Part shown: piece after piece, positions 27,101-33,119 of the stretch
Layout of the letters: every line of letters begins with the position of its first letter
Numbering within the stretch: the stretch's first letter is position 1
From: Hyphomonadaceae bacterium
Lineage (GTDB): Bacteria > Pseudomonadota > Alphaproteobacteria > Caulobacterales > Aquidulcibacteraceae
DNA: 64,000 nt
NCBI GenBank assembly: GCA_019636095.1
Contig: JAHBYF010000004.1
Location: forward strand, 288,501 to 352,500
Direction of reading: 5' to 3'
The notes under the pieces: generated by a model
What the model was told of the DNA's origin: nothing
The model's input: only the letters and a program-made list of their open reading frames with translations
Databases searched by the model: none
Translations under genes and position numbers: made by a program

Positions 27101-27425
27101 CACGACCCAAGTCCGTGCGCTCAGCGCGACGCAAATCGCGGCACTCAACGCAACCGACGTCGCCGAGTTCACCGACACCCAGCTCGGCGCTCTCACCACG
27201 ACGCAAATCGCCGCCTGGTCGTCTGATGTCATCGACAACCTGACGGTGGACACCATCGCCGCCCTGCAAGTGACCCAGATCCCGTCGTTCACGACAACAC
27301 AGCTGGATCACCTGTCGACAACCAATATCGCCAACTTCAACGCCACCCAGCTCTACGCCTTCACCTCGACGCAGGTTGCGAGCCTCGATGGCGATCAGAT
27401 CGAAGCCTACCTCGCAGCGATCTAA
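21111..27425 (+). CDS. giant octapeptide-repeat protein (about 260 repeats)
   Basis: A 2104-residue protein built almost wholly of octapeptides of the form A-(L/F)-(T/S/D/N)-x-(T/A)-Q-(I/V)-x, such as ALTTTQIA. The phase slips once near the N-terminus and is then exact to the end, AYLAAI. Variant octads containing D-(I/V)-x-E-F, and others reading LADTQ, recur at spacings that are always whole octads. No signal peptide, membrane segment or enzyme motif is visible. Tryptophan occurs once and cysteine apparently never. Synonymous codons vary strongly between neighbouring repeats. AGAAGG lies 7 bases before the ATG at 21111. Upstream in-frame codons are arginine-rich and not repeat-like, so I exclude them. 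A GT41 glycosyltransferase gene follows. It may be a surface or structural filament; function is unknown. Confidence 0.88.
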   Translation: MTISSLSTAQIAALSVTAIQSLSTTTLSSFAATQIAAISATGVGALSNTQVAALSTTQVKAFTTTQIPNFSSEVTFSSAQLLALNQVQLGAFNTTLVANIGATTVSSFATTQIQALGAANLSALDETQAAALTVTQIANLTTTQVAGLTATDIGELSSTQARAFTATQIARLSDTAVAAFDATTFASLTTTQVKALTATQIGALDAADIGEFTATQIAALATSQVRAITATNMAALTETQVSALTSAQLQALTATNLTALADTQIAALSTAQAASLTASQLAALDETNIAEFTATQLHAFTVTQVKALTATNLASLDAAQIAAFDTTQLAAFTATTLSALADEQLAAFTTTQIGALSANQVKGLTATNVGALTETQVGALSAVQMQALTSTALSALADTQIAALNTTQLTALKNSQIAALNATDISEFSTDQIAAFSTGQVKAFTVTNIGDLSEAQVAALTTSQIQAMTNTQIATLDATQLAALTTTQVAAMTASQIRALNATSVEALADTQIAAFSTTQVASLSNTALAAFDATQVAALTTTQVGAFTRAQVSALTNTTLSALDSAQVGALNATQIKALTTTQIAALDATDIAEFTVTQLGGFGTSQIAALTSANMASLAETQIAGLAATQVAALSATNLAALADTQIAALTTTQVSALNATQVRGLNASNIAALTTTQIGALSANQVAALSTTGVSALDGGQFGTLNATQIKALTATQIGAFDATDIADITTTQIAALSNTQVTALTSTNVGDLSEAQIAAFSTGQLQALSTTNLRAFADTQIAALTDTQVANLSSTQVGALTATNVAALTTDQAAALTTTQIGRLSSANVHTLADTQIAAMSTTQVKAFTTTQIAALDVTDVAEFAVTQIEALTSTQVAALSNTNFAALADTQVEALTTTQLAAVSATKIAAMTETQTTALTETQIAALSTTQVRAITTTNLSALDSAQSAALTGAQIAALSITQINSLDVGDVSDLTTTQIAAMATTQVKALTETTLASLADTQVAAFTTSQITSLTTTNIASLAETQAAALTAGQITALTSSQIKALSETNVATFNATQVAALTTSQARALTNTQIEALSAADVAEFTAAQISALTTSQMAALSSTNLASLNETQIAAFGASQVARLGTEALSALDASQMGALTTTQIKALTTTQLGALNATDVSEITTTQIGALGKTQVAALATESLAGLSATQVETFSTSQIQALSATSLSALDAVQAAALKTTQIAALSTTQVSGLDETDIGELSATQVSAMTATQIGRLTTDAASALDADQIAALNATQVRGFTTTQVSNFSATDIAELSVTQIAQLNTSQIVALQSTNITDLNETQIAAFTTTQVKSLSTTNLAAFADTQVAALTNAQIAALSTQQINGFSETNIGAFTETQAAALTTTQIAGLNATSAHAFSATQIAAMSTTQVRAFSTTQLSALDTDDMVEFTETQVGALLTTQIAGLSPTNLAALADTQVAALSAAQVQAISTTGVSQLTETQVGAMTTTQVAALSTQQVRALTETNLSALAADQVAALTNAQIAALTITQINSLNSGDIGEFLAGQVAAFTATQVAGLSETNVNDLNETQIAALTTTQIAALKTTNAHALADTQIAALSETQVAALTTTQIAALDETDISEFAATHIGALTTSQIQAISATNLAAFADTQVAALTATQLGAITATKLAGLDETQVGAFTTTQMAALSTGQLAAFNETNLSALADTQVAALSATQVRAFTTTQLNSLQTGDFAEFTTTQIAGLNTTQIAGLNETSIGALSDAQIAAMSISQLQSMLAANVHALNATQVAGITTTQISAFKTTQINALDADDIAEFSADQIANMTTSQIKAFDATKLAALDDSQVAALTNSQLAAITTTNISAFTATQMAALTLTQMGAFTAQQIAAFSDANLAALDITQIAALSTTQAKAITATQMAALAANDVAEFTATQLAALTTSQIAALSSTNVTALADTQIAALTATQISKIGTEAFAALEAAQIDTLNTTQVRALSATQIAALNATDVAEFTDTQLGALTTTQIAAWSSDVIDNLTVDTIAALQVTQIPSFTTTQLDHLSTTNIANFNATQLYAFTSTQVASLDGDQIEAYLAAI
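21111..27425 (+). repeat. 24-base coding tandem repeat array
   Basis: At DNA level the gene is a chain of 24-base units with the protein pattern conserved but third positions varied (ACC, ACG, ACA for Thr; CAG and CAA for Gln). I located 19 units encoding the D-(I/V)-x-E-F type variant (aspartate codons at 21732, 21972, 22380, 22884, 23292, 23700, 24036, 24372, 24612, 24852, 25020, 25260, 25428, 25764, 26004, 26340, 26580, 26916, 27156; a few have N, G or other residues). All distances are exact multiples of 24 bases: 7, 10, 14, 17 or 21 units. Confidence 0.85.
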
Positions 27426-27447
27426 CGGGGGCAATGGGGGCCCTTGC

Positions 27448-27476
27448 AACGCCCGGCGCATCAAGCGCTGGGCGTT
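27448..27476 (+). terminator. hairpin after the giant repeat gene
   Basis: AACGCCCGGCGC at 27448-27459 pairs with GCGCTGGGCGTT at 27465-27476 around an ATCAA loop; the single mismatch is a G-U wobble on the plus-strand RNA. It starts 22 bases after the stop. The downstream sequence is only moderately T-rich, so it may be a leaky terminator that sets the ratio between the repeat protein and the downstream glycosyltransferase. Confidence 0.5.
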
Positions 27477-27558
27477 CGCGCATTAATATTTCGGCAACGC
27501 AAATCATCCGAGCTTCGCGCGCGGGCGCGTGTGCCCGCGTCAGCGGGCGGCATCTTCC

Positions 27559-29619
27559 ATGTCTCAAACGGCGTTCGTGACGGCGCTTCAGAAGGTCACG
27601 ACCGGATCGCTGGGCTTGAACGAGCTCATCGTCGCCGCCCAGCAACTCACCAGCGCCGGGCAACCCGATCTGGCCCGCCAACTCTACCAGGTCTGGATCG
27701 CCATGAATGGCGATCATCCCCTGCTCTTCATCATTCACTTCAATTGCTCGACCTTGTTGGCGCAGGCTGGCGACCATGCGGGCGCGCTCGCCTCCCTGCG
27801 CGCCGCCCTCGCCGTGAACCCCGACTTCGCGCCGGCTCACATCAATCTCGGCAGCGCGCTCGAACGCGCCGGCGACGCCGCCGCCGCGGTTGAACAATGG
27901 AAAGCCGGCGTTGAACGCCTCTCGGCCATCACTGGCGACTCCATTGAATACAAGCTCACCTTGCTGAAGCAGCTGAGCCGCGTACTGAGTGACAACCAGC
28001 AGCATGAAGCAGCCGAGGTCGCGCTCACCCAATGCCTCGATCTCAACAAGGAGCAGCGCGACGTCATCGAGCAATACGCGGCCGTGCGGCTGGCGCAGTG
28101 CAAATGGCCGATCGCGGCGGTCCCGGCCAAACTGACGCGCGCCAGCTTCGTCACCCGCTTTCACCCGCTTTCGTCGTGCGCCTATTCGGACGATCCGCTC
28201 CAGCACCTCGGCCTTTCGCATCGCTACGCCGACGCGCTGGCGCCCGGCGTCACCAGCGCCAGCGATCGCCGGCGCGCGCCGATCGGCCAAGGCCGACGCC
28301 TCCGCATCGGCTACGTGTCGTCAGATCTCCGCGCCCATGCCGTCGGCTACCTGATGGCCAACCTGTTCGAAGCGCACGACCCGAGCGCCATCGAAGTCTT
28401 CATCTATTATTGCGGCATTCCCGCCGACGACGGCATCAACCGCCGGATCAAAACCGCAGCCGAGCACTGGAGCGATATCCGCGCCCTCAGTGACGACGAC
28501 GCCGCCGCCCAAATCGCCGCCGACGAGATCGACATTCTCATTGACGTGAATGGCCACACACGCGACGCGCGCCTTGGCATTTTCGCCCGCCGTCCGGCCC
28601 CGATCCAAGTCAACTGGTTGGGTTATCCCGGGTCGATGGGCACCCCCTATCACCACTACATTATCGGCGACGAATGGGTGATCCCGAAGGATCACGAACT
28701 CTATTATTCCGAACGCGTTCTGCGTCTACCCTGCTATCAGCCGAACGATCGCAAACGCATCGTCGATGAAACGCCGCCCAAGCGCAGCGAACATGACCTG
28801 CCTGAAGACGCATTTGTGTTTTGCTGCTTTAACGCCGCGCATAAAATCACGCGCTTCTCATTCGAACGCTGGATGGCGATCCTCAATCAAACGTCAGACA
28901 GCGTCATTTGGCTCTTGGACTACAACACCGAGACCAACGCCCGCTTGCGCGCAGCGGCTGAGACCTACGGCGTTGCCAGCGAACGCCTGATCTTTGCGAA
29001 GAAGGTCCCGAACCCGCGCCATCTCGCGCGCTACCCGCTCGCCGACCTCTTCCTCGACACCGCGCCCTACGGCGCTCACACCACCGCCTCCGATGCGCTT
29101 TGGATGGGCGTGCCGGTGCTCACCTATACGGGCCGCAGCTTTGCGTCACGCGTTTGCGCCAGCCTTGTGCGCGCCGCCGGCGCGCCGGAACTCATCACCA
29201 ATTCACCGGAAGCGTTTATCGCACGCGCAGTCGCGCTCGCCACCACCGATCGTCTCAGCCTGCAGGAGTTGCGCCAACGGCTAATCGCCAATCGCGACAG
29301 CTGCGCGCTGTTCGACATCGATGGTCTCGCCCGCAAACTCGAGGGGCTCTACGCACAAATGGCTGACGACTATCGAGCTGGCGCGCTGCCGCGACCCAAC
29401 ATCGCCAATCTCTCGGCTTACCTAGAAATCGGCGCCAATATCGACCACGACAGCACAGAGATCGGCGCCGTCAACGACTATCACGCCATCTATCGCGCCG
29501 CGCTCGCTGCGCGCCACGAGAATGCGCCGATGCAGGCCGATGGCCGTCTGTGGACCCAAAATGAAATCGGCGCGGCCAATGCCGCGCCGATCCCAAATTC
29601 TACCTCACGCGCCGCTTAG
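27559..29619 (+). CDS. GT41 glycosyltransferase (O-GlcNAc transferase/SPINDLY type)
   Basis: A 686-residue protein. Residues 1 to about 220 are TPR-like helices (HPLLFIIHFNCSTLLAQAGD; INLGSALERAGDAAAAVEQW). The rest is a GT41 catalytic region. It opens with RLRIGYVSSDLRAHAVGYLM, continues with DILIDVNGHTRDARLGIFA, PAPIQVNWLGYPGSMG, FCCFNAAHKITRFSF, and ends with DLFLDTAPYGAHTTASDALW and GVPVLTYTGRSFASRV. Family knowledge: GT41 enzymes add GlcNAc, fucose or glucose to Ser/Thr or Asn of proteins, in the cytoplasm. It lies 133 bases after the giant Thr/Ser-rich repeat gene, which makes that protein the obvious candidate acceptor. I start at ATG 27559. Confidence 0.87.
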   Translation: MSQTAFVTALQKVTTGSLGLNELIVAAQQLTSAGQPDLARQLYQVWIAMNGDHPLLFIIHFNCSTLLAQAGDHAGALASLRAALAVNPDFAPAHINLGSALERAGDAAAAVEQWKAGVERLSAITGDSIEYKLTLLKQLSRVLSDNQQHEAAEVALTQCLDLNKEQRDVIEQYAAVRLAQCKWPIAAVPAKLTRASFVTRFHPLSSCAYSDDPLQHLGLSHRYADALAPGVTSASDRRRAPIGQGRRLRIGYVSSDLRAHAVGYLMANLFEAHDPSAIEVFIYYCGIPADDGINRRIKTAAEHWSDIRALSDDDAAAQIAADEIDILIDVNGHTRDARLGIFARRPAPIQVNWLGYPGSMGTPYHHYIIGDEWVIPKDHELYYSERVLRLPCYQPNDRKRIVDETPPKRSEHDLPEDAFVFCCFNAAHKITRFSFERWMAILNQTSDSVIWLLDYNTETNARLRAAAETYGVASERLIFAKKVPNPRHLARYPLADLFLDTAPYGAHTTASDALWMGVPVLTYTGRSFASRVCASLVRAAGAPELITNSPEAFIARAVALATTDRLSLQELRQRLIANRDSCALFDIDGLARKLEGLYAQMADDYRAGALPRPNIANLSAYLEIGANIDHDSTEIGAVNDYHAIYRAALAARHENAPMQADGRLWTQNEIGAANAAPIPNSTSRAA

Positions 29620-32600
29620 AAGCGGAAGCGGATCGCGGCGTTCAGGCTATGACGCTCGATCTGATCGCTGAACTCGCCTTCATAGCCGAGCGAGAAAGTC
29701 GAATAGCCATTGGTGGCGTCGAAGCCGATGCCGACCAGCGGCCCGCCTTGACCAACGCCCTCGTCCCTCAGCGTGAACGACGTCCCGGTCGAGATGAAAG
29801 CCACGGTGCGCTCGGCTTCCTGATCCAGCACGTTGGCTCGATAGCCGCCATAGATGCGCGGCGAGATAATCGTCTGACTGCCGAAGTGCAGATTGGCCGC
29901 AAACTCAACGCCAACGTCGGCCCAGAGACGCTGCGAGAACACGCTGTCGACCCGGTAGTCGATCGCAGGGCCACCGCCCTCTTCTTCGTAGCCATCCTCA
30001 GAAATACCGGCGTAGGTCAACGCCGCCTGCGGCGTCACTGTGAACGCTTGCGAGATCGCCATCGGCATCGACGCACGGATCGCGCCGTGACCTTCGTAGG
30101 CCATCCAGTCGGCTTCCGTCAGCGCGCTGAACGCCACCGGCTCACCGATTTCAACAAACCTGCGCGATTGCAGTTTGCCGAGGCCCGCGCCCGCCACGAA
30201 GTCGAGGTCGATCGGGCCCATGGCGGTCGCGTAGTAGGCGTTTGCTTGCGTAAACCAGCTTGAGATTTCGCCTTCCGGACGTCCCGGTTCTTCCACGTCC
30301 GAGGCGATGAACGACACCGAAAGGCCAAACAGCGCGCCGTTGTTCGTAGGACCATCGATACCGGCGGCGAAGCCGAATCCTTGGCCACGGAAAGACTGCG
30401 CGTTCGAAGTCGGCGCATCACGATTGAGGCCGTAGGCGATTTCCTGACCCCAGACTGAGACCTCATTCAGTCCCTGCATTCGCACTGCGGCCATCCGATT
30501 GGATGTGGCGCTCTGCATTTGCTGAATCGCCGTCGCCGCGATTTCGGTCGCGCTGTCGGCGTAGTTCGGCAGCAGGTCTTCGTAAGCGTCAAAGAACTCG
30601 TACTGCGACGTGATCGCGGCCATCGCCGACGCGGCGGTGGTATCAAGGCGCAGCGCTTCGAGGATTGGATCAAAAGCAATGGCTTGGTTCGCGGAGAGCC
30701 CGAGTTGCGCTGGCGTGCGCAGCTGGAACGTAGCGGTCAGCGCGTTCGCAGCCCCTTCAACGATCGGGTTCGTTGTCCCAATGCTGATCGAGTAGAGATA
30801 GGGCGAATTGTCGGGATTAACCGCGCCGACAACGTTGGCCGCGCCGAACATACCGCCATTGGCGGTCAGGAAGGTCTCTGTGCCAAAGGTCGGAAGTCCC
30901 GCGGGGATGACCGGATTGACTGCAGCGCCCGCCGCGAAGGTCACCGCGCCTGATGCGATGATGTTGGTTGAGGTCGCCGGCACACCAGTAAGCGTTGCGT
31001 TGAGCACGCTATCCGCACCAAACGTCGCGCTGGTGATGTTCAGCGTTCCGCCCAGATAGTTCAACGTGCCATCTTGCACATTGATCGTGAGTGCGCCGTC
31101 GCTATCGCTAATTCCACCGGTGAAAATCGCACCCGTGTCGATGTTTAGGACGTCGGCTCCCGCTCCGAACGAAATGTTACCCGCGACCGTTCCTGCATAA
31201 ATGTTGAACGTGTCGGCAAAGGCGCCAAGGCGCACGTCGCCGGCGATGCGCGGCGCTTGAGCGACGACATCATCCACCGCGTCGTCGTCGGTGAAGACGA
31301 CTGGGGTCAGTTGCTGGATGAGGATGCTCCCGCTCGCGTTCGACAAATCAAACGCGACGGTATCGCCAACCGGCGTCGGCGGCAGAATGTCGTCCGTCAG
31401 ATCGTCATCTGTCGCAACGAGCTGCGCGAGCACTTGTCCAGTATTCGTGACGTTGAGAAGCGTGCCTGATGCGTCCGAAACCGCAACGGCATTGCCGTCT
31501 TCGCCGAAGAAGAACGCTTGGATGAGCCCGCTATTGTCAAACGTCGGAACGTTCGCACCGCTCTCAACTACGATTGCACGCGAAGTGAACGGATTATCAG
31601 CGATGACATTGCTCGTGATTACACCCCGCACCTGAAGCAGGCTCGTGATTGAATCTTGGCCGAACACAAGGCCCTGTGCATTCGCCTCGTTGGCGGTGGT
31701 CGCAATTCCGTAATCAATGGACACACCGCCATTGATCGTCGTCGTTGCACCGAGCCCATCGCCCGCTATGCGCACGCCGGTCGCCTCGAAACCGTCATAG
31801 AGCCCGACCGCGTTGAGTTGGCCGCGAACCAGGAAGCCGTAACCCTCATCGCCCGGCCCTATGACGATGTCGGATCCGTTGGCTTGGATCAAAACCGCCG
31901 GCGACGAGCCATACACGGATATCTGCGCAGTATTGTTGTCGTCCGCATCATCTGTCAGACCATCGTGGTCGTCGTCCGGGTCGAATTCGACCCCGACGCC
32001 TTCAATCGTGATGCCGCCGGCAACGTTGCCACTGACCAGAACAGCGGCTCCGGATTGGTCAAGATCGTCTGCGTCCAGCGTGCTTTGGTCCGTTGGAACA
32101 GTTGTCGACAAATAGCCAAGGACATTCCAAGCGCCATTGATTGAGAGCTGCCCGCCAACATCGCTGTTCACCGCGATGCCGACACTGTTCTCGCCACGCA
32201 CCTGGCCGCCGCCGGAAACAATCACGTCGCCCGTCACACCGCCATTCACGGCGATGCCATACGAATTGTCTCCGACAACGCCGATCGTGCCGGTGGAACT
32301 CAAATTGCCGGTCAGCAAGCTGTTGAGCGTGATGGCCGAGGAATTATTGCCTTCGATCGTGATGACGCCGGAATTGACAATGTCACCGGTGAAAGTTGGG
32401 CCCGCTTGCAGGAAGATGCCGTGGCGATTTGTACCGACGGCGACATCGCCATCGAGATTGCCGTCGCTGTCGGTGTCGGTGATGACATAGTCTTCAACGA
32501 GCGAGATCGAACCGGAGTTCGTGATCGTTCCCGAATTCCCACCCAGCAGCAGGATGCCATTCACGTTGTCGGCGCCACTCGCGGTGGCCGTCAACGTACC

Positions 32601-32843
32601 AGCGTTCGAAACGTCATTGTTGGAGTCAACCGTTACCGCCGACTCCCCGGTCGCAACAGTGATCGATCCGCCGCTAACGACGGTGATGTCGCCGGCGACC
32701 GAACTTCCGTCCGGGTTCGAAGTCGTGAGCGGCGTCGTAATGGCGTCGCTAACGGTGCGATCACCAGCCTCCGCCGTGCCGGATACGCCGCCAACCAGCG
32801 CAACTGCGAGGCCAGCGAGTTGAATCTTACGTCTGATGCGCAT
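29616..32843 (-). CDS. autotransporter with outer-membrane barrel
   Basis: A 1075-residue surface protein. Signal peptide at residues 1-26 (IQLAGLAVALVGGVSGTAEA). The passenger is rich in Gly, Asn, Thr and Ser with beta-helix-type repeats (SGTITNSGSISL; GDIVNSGVITIEGNNSSAI). It carries two Asp-rich, calcium-loop-like stretches: TDTDSDGNLDGD, and DPDDDHDGLTDDADDNN. The last 280 residues look like an autotransporter barrel, with alternating strands and the terminal RFRF. The passenger should be displayed on the cell surface. It converges on the GT41 gene with a 4-base overlap. Confidence 0.85.
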   Translation of the reverse strand: MRIRRKIQLAGLAVALVGGVSGTAEAGDRTVSDAITTPLTTSNPDGSSVAGDITVVSGGSITVATGESAVTVDSNNDVSNAGTLTATASGADNVNGILLLGGNSGTITNSGSISLVEDYVITDTDSDGNLDGDVAVGTNRHGIFLQAGPTFTGDIVNSGVITIEGNNSSAITLNSLLTGNLSSTGTIGVVGDNSYGIAVNGGVTGDVIVSGGGQVRGENSVGIAVNSDVGGQLSINGAWNVLGYLSTTVPTDQSTLDADDLDQSGAAVLVSGNVAGGITIEGVGVEFDPDDDHDGLTDDADDNNTAQISVYGSSPAVLIQANGSDIVIGPGDEGYGFLVRGQLNAVGLYDGFEATGVRIAGDGLGATTTINGGVSIDYGIATTANEANAQGLVFGQDSITSLLQVRGVITSNVIADNPFTSRAIVVESGANVPTFDNSGLIQAFFFGEDGNAVAVSDASGTLLNVTNTGQVLAQLVATDDDLTDDILPPTPVGDTVAFDLSNASGSILIQQLTPVVFTDDDAVDDVVAQAPRIAGDVRLGAFADTFNIYAGTVAGNISFGAGADVLNIDTGAIFTGGISDSDGALTINVQDGTLNYLGGTLNITSATFGADSVLNATLTGVPATSTNIIASGAVTFAAGAAVNPVIPAGLPTFGTETFLTANGGMFGAANVVGAVNPDNSPYLYSISIGTTNPIVEGAANALTATFQLRTPAQLGLSANQAIAFDPILEALRLDTTAASAMAAITSQYEFFDAYEDLLPNYADSATEIAATAIQQMQSATSNRMAAVRMQGLNEVSVWGQEIAYGLNRDAPTSNAQSFRGQGFGFAAGIDGPTNNGALFGLSVSFIASDVEEPGRPEGEISSWFTQANAYYATAMGPIDLDFVAGAGLGKLQSRRFVEIGEPVAFSALTEADWMAYEGHGAIRASMPMAISQAFTVTPQAALTYAGISEDGYEEEGGGPAIDYRVDSVFSQRLWADVGVEFAANLHFGSQTIISPRIYGGYRANVLDQEAERTVAFISTGTSFTLRDEGVGQGGPLVGIGFDATNGYSTFSLGYEGEFSDQIERHSLNAAIRFRF

Positions 32844-32903
32844 CCCGGCTCTGTCCCCTTTTGTCGGCGCGAACGGGAACGGCGTGGTCGCAGCCGCCTC
32901 GGT

Positions 32904-32960
32904 CAGCCCCTAAAGGGGCTGCCCAATCCTCCCGCTGGCGGCCGCCCAAGTCCGGGCGGC
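32904..32960 (-). repeat. two consecutive perfect hairpins
   Basis: CAGCCCC/GGGGCTG (32904-32910 and 32915-32921, 4-base loop) and GCCGCCC/GGGCGGC (32941-32947 and 32954-32960, 6-base loop). They lie between the GGDEF-EAL gene and the autotransporter start, all leftward. They may terminate the upstream transcript or form structure in the autotransporter leader. No T-run is present. The surrounding 276-base gap (32844-33119) holds nothing else I can support. Confidence 0.45.
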
Positions 32961-33119
32961 GCACAGGGGTTGGCATGCCGACTTATCAGAATTTTGTCCA
33001 TAGCCGGGCACATGGCCGAAAGCTCTGGATACGGGGCGAAAATGTCACTTGGGCGAGACGCGCCCCCATGTGGAGAACACGCTTCGTGCTGCAGTGCACT
33101 AGACGCGATTTATGGCGGC

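Noticed and set aside
21111..27425. Repeat array considered as a CRISPR or satellite DNA
   Set aside because: Units are 24 bases, contiguous, in frame and conserved at protein not DNA level, so this is a coding repeat.
21249..27464. Many open frames on the minus strand across the giant repeat gene
   Set aside because: They mirror the 24-base repeat and encode low-complexity VxxxSAAI-type or RGxDL-type strings without ribosome sites. The plus frame has a start, ribosome site and clean stop.
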